A DNA stretch of 21,271 nt from Clostridia bacterium (lineage in GTDB: Bacteria > Bacillota_A > Clostridia > TANB77 > CAG-508), in assembly GCA_022792975.1 (NCBI GenBank), contig JAAWCC010000003.1, positions 1 to 21,271 of the forward strand, given 5' to 3'. A program made the translations under genes and the position numbers. The number at the start of each line of letters is the position of its first letter. Within the stretch, counting starts at the first letter, position 1. Below the pieces are notes generated by a model that saw only the letters and a program-made list of their open reading frames with translations, was not told the origin of the DNA and made no database searches. Below are positions 9,354-16,081 of this stretch, piece by piece.

Positions 9354-10093
9354 TTGAGAAATATAAAAATTACCATAGAATATGAAGGAAGAGGCTTTGG
9401 TGGCTGGCAGAAGCAACCAAATAAAGCTAATATACAAGGAGAAATAGAAAACGTAATAAAATTAATTACAAAAGAGGAGGTCGAATTAAACGCTTCTCGG
9501 AAGAACAGATAGCCGGAGTGCATGCACTCCGGTCAAGTTGCAAATTTCAAAACAGAGTGTACACTTGAACTTAAAAAGCTGCAAAAAGCACTTAACGCCA
9601 ACCTCAAAAATTCTATTGTAATAAAAGAAATAGAAGAAGTTCCAGAGGAATTTCATGCAAGATATAATGCTAAAGAAAAAACATATAGATATATCATAAA
9701 TAACTCTGAATGTGGAAGTGCAATATATCGAGCATTAGAATATCATATACCGCAAAAATTAGATATAGAAAAAATGAAAGAGGCTACAAAATATTTTGAA
9801 GGAACGCATGATTTTAAAGGCTTTAAAGCAAGTGGAACAAGTAACAAAAGTAGTGTAAGAACTATATATAAGGCTAATATAAAAAAGGAAGAAGAAAGAA
9901 TTATAATAGAACTTACAGGAAATCGGTTTCTTATATAATATGGTTAGAATAATATCTGGAACTTTAGTTGATGTCGGACTTCGGTAAGATTAACCCAAAA
10001 GAATTACCAGATATAATAAATTCAAAAGATAGACAAAGGGCAGGGAAAACACTTCCTGCACATGGATTATATTTAGTAGAAGTAAAATATTAA
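9354..10093 (+). CDS. truA: tRNA pseudouridine synthase TruA, five +1 shifts at CGG
   Basis: Makes pseudouridine at positions 38-40 of tRNA anticodon stem-loops. The TTG start at 9354 is preceded by AAGGAG overlapping the gltX end, and gives [19 protein letters not shown]. Reading +1 at CGG 9498, 9514, 9530, 9924 and 9982 gives 244 aa, the usual TruA length. The restored active-site block is SGRTDSGVHALGQV with the catalytic Asp; family members usually have A rather than S in RTDAGVH. Further landmarks are [38 protein letters not shown] and the end [16 protein letters not shown]. Three recoded codons lie at exact 16-base intervals. CGG 9975 (GTC GGA) only seven bases before site 9982 is out of frame and is read normally. 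Confidence 0.93.
9498..9501 (+). other. CGG +1 recoding site (truA 1)
   Basis: TCT-C-GGA; Gly of SGRTD. Confidence 0.88.
9514..9517 (+). other. CGG +1 recoding site (truA 2)
   Basis: AGC-C-GGA; Gly of RTDSGVHA, 16 bases after site 1. Confidence 0.86.
9530..9533 (+). other. CGG +1 recoding site (truA 3)
   Basis: CTC-C-GGT; Gly of HALGQV, 16 bases after site 2. Confidence 0.88.
9924..9927 (+). other. CGG +1 recoding site (truA 4)
   Basis: AAT-C-GGT; restores [10 protein letters not shown]. Confidence 0.88.
9982..9985 (+). other. CGG +1 recoding site (truA 5)
   Basis: CTT-C-GGT; zero frame reads CGG TAA. Restores VGLGKI. Confidence 0.88.
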
Positions 10094-10161
10094 TAATCAC
10101 AAAATTAGTAAATTTCTCATATGATATACAAAATAGGTAAATTATAAGCAGGAGGATACAT

Positions 10162-10521
10162 ATGGGAAATTTATTATTATTAGTTTTCGCACTTCCAGTA
10201 GCAACAATAATTATAGCAAGTGTGCTAGAAACACTCATAAAAAGTCCAATATCAGTTGCAGCGCTTGCGTTTGCGATATATCTTATAGTAACATTTGCAG
10301 TATTTGATGCTAGCTTCTTAGTTTATGCAATAGTATATACAATACTTGCATTTATAGCCGCTGTTATAACTAGAGCAATATTGAATTTTATAAATGACGA
10401 TGATGACGACGATAATATATGCAATTTGATAAATAATAACAGCCTTGACAATGGTAATGTAGCATCTTCGAATTGTGGATGTGGATGCAATAATCGATAT
10501 TATAATAGGTATTATAGATAA
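10162..10521 (+). CDS. Small membrane protein with poly-Asp linker and Cys/Tyr tail
   Basis: 119 aa with two to three hydrophobic segments (about residues 3-22, 30-48, 50-72), then an acidic run of six Asp (about 78-83), an Asn-rich stretch, and a tail CGCGCNNRYYNRYYR. The ATG has a strong RBS (GGAGGA, 7 bases upstream). The membrane part (FAVFDASFLVYAIVYTILAF) resembles small Firmicute membrane proteins such as DUF2651, but I am not certain. The gene stands alone between truA and a bidirectional terminator. The CGCGC tail could bind metal or be exposed at the cell surface; neither is shown. Confidence 0.7.
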   Translation: MGNLLLLVFALPVATIIIASVLETLIKSPISVAALAFAIYLIVTFAVFDASFLVYAIVYTILAFIAAVITRAILNFINDDDDDDNICNLINNNSLDNGNVASSNCGCGCNNRYYNRYYR

Positions 10522-10534
10522 GAAGTATGACCAT

Positions 10535-10579
10535 AAAAGAGTAGCAATATTTTAAAACTTAAAATATTGCTACTCTTTT
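10535..10579. terminator. Bidirectional terminator between convergent genes
   Basis: Perfect 19-bp inverted repeat, 10535-10553 with 10561-10579, and a 7-base loop. The outer AAAA/TTTT ends provide a U-tract in both directions, suiting the convergent membrane-protein gene and ylbJ. Confidence 0.9.
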
Positions 10580-10614
10580 GTTACTCTATAATCATAATTA
10601 AAAACAAAACCTAG

Positions 10615-11713
10615 CTAAATATCAAAATTCAAAAAAGTACAGTTAGTCAAAATAAAATAAGTATATAAAGCGGCAAATGTCCCTTGTAAGATTTTTGCTA
10701 TTATATAGGGCTTGATTGATATATCAGACAAAGAAGTTATACTCAGCACTTGAAGCAATATTGAAATGCCACCAAAACCTAATAAAAAAGCACAAATAAT
10801 AATATTTAATGATATTGCCTTAAAAGGAATTTTAGCAATTAGAGAAACTCCATTTGTCAACTCTACTATTCCAGAAAAAAAGCCTGTTACAAATGATGCT
10901 GGTACACCTAAAGTATCTAATAACGGTGCTGTGGCTACTGTAATAATTTCAAATACTTTAGTATTATTTAAGATAGAAATTATTACACTAAATAGCATTA
11001 CAAATCCACCTATCATAACAATTGTATTTATCGAACTCATTATACTACTTTGCAGAATTGAACCAAGATTTCCGAATGTAGGTGATACTTTTGGTGCCTG
11101 TTTAGACTTTAATCTACCATAAGCAACTTTTGCACTTTTTTCTTTAAACCTCCAAAATCTAAATAAAAATCCAACAGTTAAACAAGATAAAAGATGAGTC
11201 AAAAAAAGTACAAGTCCAATTGTAGTATTACCAAAAAGAGATATTCCTACTGTTCCAATTATAAATAGTGGACCAGAATTGTTTGTAAAGGTTATTAGAC
11301 GCTCTGCTTCTTCCTTTGTACAAATTCCATTTTTCCTAAAATTTGCTACAATTTTTGCACCCACAGGATAGCCACTAATTATTCCCATTATAAAGGGGAA
11401 GGCACCCTCTCCAGGAACATTAAAAATAGGTCTCATTATCTTATTTAATTTTTTACCAAGATAATCTATTATATCTGTGAAGGATAGTAATTCGCATGCA
11501 ATAAAAAAGGGTAAAAGAGCTGGGACAACAGAGGTTACCCAAAGACTTAGTCCGAGCCTTTGCCGCAGTCAGATTATCTCTTGAAAATACAATTAATCCT
11601 AGTGCAAATAATACAAATATTATGGATAAGGCATATTTTCTAAGATGTATGAAAATAAAATTAATTCTAAAATTTCGTTTTATCATAATAATATTATATG
11701 AGAATGTCCTCAA
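10615..11713 (-). CDS. ylbJ: YlbJ-type sporulation integral membrane protein, one +1 shift at CGG
   Basis: Polytopic membrane protein of the YlbJ (nucleoside-recognition-like) family needed for spore formation in Bacillus. It is the only long native gene here on the minus strand. N-terminal FSRDNLTAAKAGLSLWVTSV, then PALLPFFIACELL, GAFPFIMGIISGYPVGAK and FTNNSGPLFIIGTVG are family-like. The codon CGG (plus-strand 11552-11554) must be read +1 to join the N-terminal frame to the main frame. The start is uncertain: ATG at 11684-11686 (356 aa) or TTG at 11711-11713 (365 aa); no strong RBS is seen. CGGs at plus 11563-11565 and 11072-11074 are out of frame (GCG GCA, TTC GGA) and are not shifted. 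Confidence 0.88.
11551..11554 (-). other. CGG +1 recoding site (ylbJ, minus strand)
   Basis: On the coding strand GCT-C-GGA; restores AAKAGLSLW. Confidence 0.85.
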
Positions 11714-11807
11714 ATATAGAAGTATTTTTTATAAATTTCACAATACTAACCTATTTATACTCGAAATAGAGTGCTTACAAATAGTATTATTTATTTAATG
11801 AATTTTG

Positions 11808-11813
11808 TATAAT
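11808..11813 (+). promoter_or_regulatory. Possible -10 box for the first RHH gene
   Basis: TATAAT 38 bases before the ATG, with only a weak TATTAT at the -35 distance. A strong AGGAGGTG RBS follows. Confidence 0.4.
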
Positions 11814-11850
11814 ATTTGATAATTAGAATTCTGCAGTAGGAGGTGAATAC

Positions 11851-12189
11851 ATGAGTGCAACCAGCAGATTATATCTAATTAATAATAAAACGATAAAAAA
11901 GACTATAAACATCGAAGATGAATTATACAAAAGATTAATGAAATATGTTCAAAAAAACTATGATGCGACTTTTAGTGATATTGTCAATGTTTGTATAGAG
12001 GATTACATAGATAAGAATAAGCCAAGCTTTTATGAAAAGCCTAAGCATGAGACTGTAACATATAGAAGTATTATGATAAGAAAAGAAAACTTAGCAAATT
12101 TAAAGCAAATGTATAAAAAGACAGGCATTTCTGTTACAAGATTATTAAATGGTGCAGTAAAAGAGTTTTTAGAAGAGCATGATAAATAA
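11851..12189 (+). CDS. Double ribbon-helix-helix-like DNA-binding protein (copy 1)
   Basis: 112 aa. Two similar halves each look like a ribbon-helix-helix motif: residues ~14-54 (KKTINIEDELYKRLMKYV ... FSDIVNVCIEDYI) and ~66-109 (TYRSIMIRKENLANLKQMY ... SVTRLLNGAVKEFLEEH). Each has a short beta strand, a helix, a Ser/Thr-Val/Ile turn and a second helix. Such proteins are usually small repressors, and a tandem pair would act as a built-in dimer. It is clearly paralogous to the protein at 12805-13167 (shared SRLY, YDAT, VNVCIE, YRSIMIRKEN, GISVTRL). RBS AGGAGGTG precedes ATG 11851. The RHH assignment comes from pattern only. Confidence 0.7.
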   Translation: MSATSRLYLINNKTIKKTINIEDELYKRLMKYVQKNYDATFSDIVNVCIEDYIDKNKPSFYEKPKHETVTYRSIMIRKENLANLKQMYKKTGISVTRLLNGAVKEFLEEHDK

Positions 12190-12314
12190 AAGATAAGTTT
12201 AAAAATTTTAAAATACTTACCTTTATTCTGTGAACAATTAGTATTTACTAATTAGTTATTGTTAATATATTATTTAAGTTCATTTATTTTCATTCCATAT
12301 TGAATTCCCAAATA

Positions 12315-12569
12315 TTAAGCTAAACAATTTTGATAATTTATAATATCTGTATTGATTTTAATATATTTCTGGAACATTTCAAGCTCTGGACTATTTAAAA
12401 TAGAAGTAAGCTCCATATTTAAATCTAATATTTTATCATCAATTTCCATATAATGATCGTTTGAAAATAAAATTGGTAAATTTTCCTCCATCTTTTCAGC
12501 CACTATTGAAATATCTGCTTCGTCGAATAATTCATTATGAAAAGGTAAAATTTGATTATTTTGTTCCAT
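12315..12569 (-). CDS. Small acidic hypothetical protein between RHH paralogues
   Basis: 84 aa, rich in Asp/Glu with few basic residues, and with no membrane segment. I do not recognise it. A strong RBS (AGGAGGTTCAT before ATG on the minus strand) supports it as real. It is divergent from the second RHH gene and shares with it the 235-base intergenic region holding the operator-like array, so it is probably controlled by that protein. A toxin/antitoxin or anti-repressor role is possible but unsupported. Confidence 0.6.
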   Translation of the reverse strand: MEQNNQILPFHNELFDEADISIVAEKMEENLPILFSNDHYMEIDDKILDLNMELTSILNSPELEMFQKYIKINTDIINYQNCLA

Positions 12570-12642
12570 ATGAACCTCCTATAATATTATTAGATAATAA
12601 GTTAATTATATAATAAATTATATAATATACTACTGCATTGAC

Positions 12643-12702
12643 ACGAGGTATATACCACTGAATTACGAGGTATATACCACTTGAATACAAGGTACATACA
12701 AC
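12643..12702. repeat. Three 16-bp repeats at 22-bp period containing palindrome GGTATATACC
   Basis: ACGAGGTATATACCAC occurs exactly at 12643-12658 and 12665-12680, with a degenerate third copy (ACAAGGTACATACAAC) at 12687-12702; starts are exactly 22 bp apart. Each perfect copy holds the 10-bp palindrome GGTATATACC. A TTGACA at 12638-12643 abuts the first copy. Two-turn spacing places all sites on one DNA face, as expected for cooperative repressor binding, plausibly by the flanking RHH proteins. Confidence 0.75.
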
Positions 12703-12759
12703 CAGTTTACGCATGGGTACATTCGATACTCTGGGGTTATATGGGTTAAGATAATAAGG

Positions 12760-12765
12760 TATAAT
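12760..12765 (+). promoter_or_regulatory. Possible -10 box for the second RHH gene
   Basis: TATAAT within AAGGTATAATATACG, 39 bases before the ATG; the -35 is poor. The surrounding GGTATAATATAC resembles a stretched operator palindrome, so it could also be a repressor site. Confidence 0.4.
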
Positions 12766-12804
12766 ATACGTAAAGAGGTTAGAATGAACTAATGGAGGTA
12801 ACCT

Positions 12805-13167
12805 ATGAGTAGTCCAAGTAGATTATATAGAAAGCAAAATTATACTATCCAAAAGAGTATAAATTTAGAAGATAAATTATATACAAAATTGAAATATATA
12901 GCAGAGACTGAATACGATGCGACTATTAGTGAGGTTATCAATGTGTGTATAGAAAACTTATTAGCGAAAAAAATAATAAAATATTATCCAAAACCTGAAG
13001 GAGAAATTATAATTTATAGAAGTATTATGATTAGAAAGGAAAATGAGGAAGCCTTGAGAGGAGTAAATCTTGAAAAAGGAATCTCTGTTACCAGATTAAT
13101 TAATACAGCAATAAAAGAATTTATAGAAGAACATGAAAAAGAAGTAAAAGATACAAAGAGCGCATAA
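12805..13167 (+). CDS. Double ribbon-helix-helix-like DNA-binding protein (copy 2)
   Basis: 120 aa, paralogue of the 11851 gene with the same two-half design: QKSINLEDKLYTKLKYI ... ISEVINVCIENLL and YRSIMIRKENEEALRGV ... SVTRLINTAIKEFIEEH, plus a short charged tail. It starts at ATG 12805 after RBS GGAGG. The 22-bp repeat array lies 100-160 bases upstream, which suggests autoregulation. The stop codon sits in the loop of a terminator hairpin. The function is inferred from fold-like pattern only. Confidence 0.7.
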   Translation: MSSPSRLYRKQNYTIQKSINLEDKLYTKLKYIAETEYDATISEVINVCIENLLAKKIIKYYPKPEGEIIIYRSIMIRKENEEALRGVNLEKGISVTRLINTAIKEFIEEHEKEVKDTKSA

Positions 13168-13183
13168 GCTCTTTCTTTTTTTT
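13155..13183 (+). terminator. Terminator overlapping the end of the second RHH gene
   Basis: Stem AAAGAGC/GCTCTTT (13155-13161 with 13168-13174) with the stop codon TAA in its loop, followed by C and eight T. Confidence 0.85.
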
Positions 13184-13248
13184 GCATAAAATGAACAAGC
13201 CTTGAATATTTATTAAAAAACAAAAGTAAAGGAGTGTGCAAGATACAA

Positions 13249-15878
13249 ATGGAGCATTTAATATCTAAAGAGGAACTTAGGAGGAAGTTTAAAAGCGACT
13301 TTGAAAAAGGTTTAAAGCAAGGCGAAGCGGAAGCAAGGCTTGAAACTTTTGGAAAGAACATACTGACACGTGAGAAAAAACAAAATATTATCATAAAATT
13401 TATTAAACAATTTAATGACTTTATGATAATTATTCTACTTGGAGCAGCTACTATTTCAGCTATCATGGCAAAAGTAGATGGTACAGGAGATTATATTGAA
13501 TCTATTATAATTATTGCCATAGTTGTATTTAATGCAATAATGGGACTAGTTCAAGAAAACAAGGCAGAAAAATCACTCGAAGCCTTGAAGAAGATGTCAA
13601 CACCTATTGCAAAGGTAATAAGAGATGGAGAACAAAGAAGCATAGACAGCGAGGAAATTGTGCCAGGTGATATTGTTATACTTGAAGCCGGAAATTATGT
13701 GCCAGCTGATTGTAGATTACTCGAGAGCTTTAGTCTAAAAATAGACGAAGCATCACTTACAGGAGAAACAGTACCTGTTTTAAAAGATGAAAATGCAGTT
13801 TTAAATCAAGAAGTAAATGATGCAGATATAATAAATATGGCATTTGCAACAACAATGATTACAAATGGACATGCAAAAGCAATAGTTACTAAAACTGGCA
13901 TGGAAACTAAAGTAGGAGCAATAGCAAAAGCAATCGCAGAGGATGAAGCACCACAAACTCCAATTCAAAAGAAACTAGAGGAGGTGCGGAAAAAGTCTTG
14001 GAGCAGTTTGCTTAGTTATATGCGGACTTATATTTTTCATTGGAATATTTAAACATATTTCTGTAAAAGAAATGTTTATGACATCAATTGGACTTGCAGT
14101 TGCAGCTATACCAGAAGGACTGCCTGCAATTGTTACAATAATGCTTTCAATTGGAGTTACCAAAATGGCGAAAAAAAATGCTATAATAAGAAAACTTGCA
14201 GCAGTTGAGACACTTGGAAGTAGTAGTGTGATATGCTCAGATAAGACAGGAACCTTGACACAAAACAAAATGCAGGTTTTAGAGACTTATGGAGATACCG
14301 AATTTGTTTTAGAACTTGGTACAATGTGTACAGACAGTACTGTTACTAATACAGGAGAGGTTACAGGTGATCCAACAGAAAATGCAATAGTTTATAAAGC
14401 AATGGAATGTGGTATAAATAAAGAAAATCTATATAAAGCTATGGAGAGAATCTCTGAGATACCATTTGATTCAGAAAGAAAGCTCATGACCACAATTCAT
14501 AAGCTTCGGAAATAAATATAGAATTATTACCAAAGGTGCAGTTGATGTCCTTTTGAATAAATGTGAAAAAATTTATAAAAATGGAGAAATAAGAAAGTTA
14601 GAAGCACAAGATAAAGAAATTATACTAAATAGAAACTCTAATATGGCAGATAAAGCCCTAAGAGTACTTGCAGTATCATATCTGGATACAGAAGAATTAC
14701 CCAAAACCTTGGATGCTGAAAACTTAGAACAAAAACTTATTTTTGCACGGATTAATACGGAATGATAGACCCACCAAGAGAAGGTGTGAAAAAGGCGATA
14801 ACTACTTGCAAAAATGCCGGTATAAAGACAGTTATGATAACAGGAGACCATATACAAACTGCAAAGGCAATAGCAAAAGAGCTACGGTATATTAACCCAT
14901 AATTCACTTGCAGTTACTGGAAATGAGTTAGATAAAATACCACAAAACCTTTTAGAAAAAGATATTATGAAATATAGTGTATTTGCTAGAGTTTCACCAG
15001 AACATAAGGTGAGAATAGTAAAAGCCTTCCGTTCTACTCGGTAGAGTAGTTGCAATGACAGGAGACCGGTGTAAATGATGCACCTGCTCTTAAAAATGCA
15101 GATATTGGTATATCTATGGGGTTAAATCGGAACTGATGTCGCAAAAAATGCATCAGATATGATACTTACAGACGATAATTTTGTTACTATTGTTGAGGCC
15201 GTGAAGCATGGCAGAGGAATATATGAAAATATAAGAAAGGCCATACATTTCCTTATAGCAACTAACATTGGAGAAATTGTCACAATATTTATTGGACTTT
15301 TGCTAGGTATGAATTCACCCTTACTTGCTATACAACTTTTATGGATTAATTTAGTTACAGACTCATTCCCAGCGATAGCGCTTGGGCTTGAACCTGAGGA
15401 TAAAGATATTATGAATAGAAAACCTAAGGATGCAAGAAAAGGAATCTTTGCTGATGGATTATGGGGAAAAATTATTGTTGAAGGTACAATGCTTGGAATA
15501 CTTACTCTTTTAGTGTTTAGCTTTGGAAGTAAATATTATAATTTAGATGTCGCAAGAACTATGGCATTTGTTACTCTAGGACTAATAGAGATGGTGCATA
15601 GCTTTAATATTAGGAGTGATGAATCTATATTTAAGTGTGGATTATTTAAAAATAAATATTTGTGCTTAGCATTTATTTTAGGACTAATAATGCAAGTTGG
15701 AATAGTAGTACTTCCAAGTGTAAGAGGAATATTTAGTTTGGTTGCACTTAATGGAGTGCAGTGGTTATTTATTGCAGGAGTATCTCTTGTACCAGTAGTA
15801 GTTATGGAATTACAAAAGAAACTAAATGAACTAGTTTTTGGAAAGCCAGTATATGATTACAAAGAGGTAAGAGAATAG
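13249..15878 (+). CDS. P-type Ca2+-transporting ATPase, eight +1 shifts at CGG
   Basis: Cation-pumping P-type ATPase of the SERCA/PMCA-like (type II) class. Reading +1 at CGG 13987, 14507, 14748, 14758, 14885, 15039, 15067 and 15128 joins nine segments into 873 aa, the normal length. Landmarks in order: actuator-domain LTGETVPV; M4 [19 protein letters not shown]; phosphorylation site [14 protein letters not shown]; nucleotide-domain region around FDSERKLM and [46 protein letters not shown]; hinge [19 protein letters not shown]; and M6 [22 protein letters not shown]. The PEGLP and N..TD residues match Ca2+ sites. Recoded glycines include the hinge TGDG and LNGTDVAK. Start ATG 13249 is a little far from AAAGGAG, and GTG 13234 is possible. 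Out-of-frame CGGs (13328, 13689, 14023, 14818) are not shifted. Confidence 0.92.
13987..13990 (+). other. CGG +1 recoding site (ATPase 1)
   Basis: GTG-C-GGA; restores EEVGKSLGAV. The TGC GGA CGG 36 bases later is out of frame and unaffected. Confidence 0.88.
14507..14510 (+). other. CGG +1 recoding site (ATPase 2)
   Basis: CTT-C-GGA; restores [13 protein letters not shown]. Zero frame reads CGG AAA TAA. Confidence 0.88.
14748..14751 (+). other. CGG +1 recoding site (ATPase 3)
   Basis: GCA-C-GGA; first Gly of FAGLIGMIDPPR. Confidence 0.88.
14758..14761 (+). other. CGG +1 recoding site (ATPase 4)
   Basis: ATA-C-GGA; second Gly of FAGLIGMIDPPR, 10 bases after the previous site. Confidence 0.88.
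14885..14888 (+). other. CGG +1 recoding site (ATPase 5)
   Basis: CTA-C-GGT; restores AKELGILTHN. Confidence 0.88.
15039..15042 (+). other. CGG +1 recoding site (ATPase 6)
   Basis: ACT-C-GGT; zero frame reads CGG TAG. Restores [11 protein letters not shown]. Confidence 0.88.
15067..15070 (+). other. CGG +1 recoding site (ATPase 7)
   Basis: GAC-C-GGT; Gly of the invariant hinge motif TGDGVNDAPA. Confidence 0.9.
15128..15131 (+). other. CGG +1 recoding site (ATPase 8)
   Basis: AAT-C-GGA; restores MGLNGTDVAK. Zero frame reads CGG AAC TGA. Confidence 0.88.
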
Positions 15879-15991
15879 AAAAAATTATAAAATTTAAATT
15901 TATTAGCTTTGATAAGCTCTGATAAAGTGTAGAGTTATAAGAGACGTTAAGCTTGTGATTTTTATTTAGTCCTTTAATAGAAGATTTTCTC

Positions 15992-16020
15992 TTGATTTCT
16001 TTTTTTAGGTATAGTAAAAT
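15992..16020 (+). promoter_or_regulatory. Probable promoter for the coiled-coil protein/amidase operon
   Basis: TTGATT (15992-15997), 17-bp spacer, TAAAAT (16015-16020). The 190-base gap 15879-16069 otherwise shows only a small hairpin near 15904-15919 and no gene. Confidence 0.5.
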
Positions 16021-16081
16021 ATTTAATGAAAATTAAAATAACAAATGAGCTAAATCTAAAGTAGTAAATATGGGAGGAAGC

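Noticed and set aside
9522..9938. Independent small ORFs at 9522-9938, 14072-14515, 15159-15878 and 19311-19562
   Set aside because: They are in-frame pieces of TruA, the ATPase and the amidase lying between or after recoding sites; their apparent starts are internal.
12643..12702. CRISPR array
   Set aside because: Units are only 16 bp with 6-bp gaps, three copies, internally palindromic, and no cas genes are present; an operator array fits better.
16070..16081. ATG 16070 as start of the 755-aa protein
   Set aside because: The good RBS GGGAGGA lies inside codons 1-3 of that version and is placed correctly for ATG 16082.
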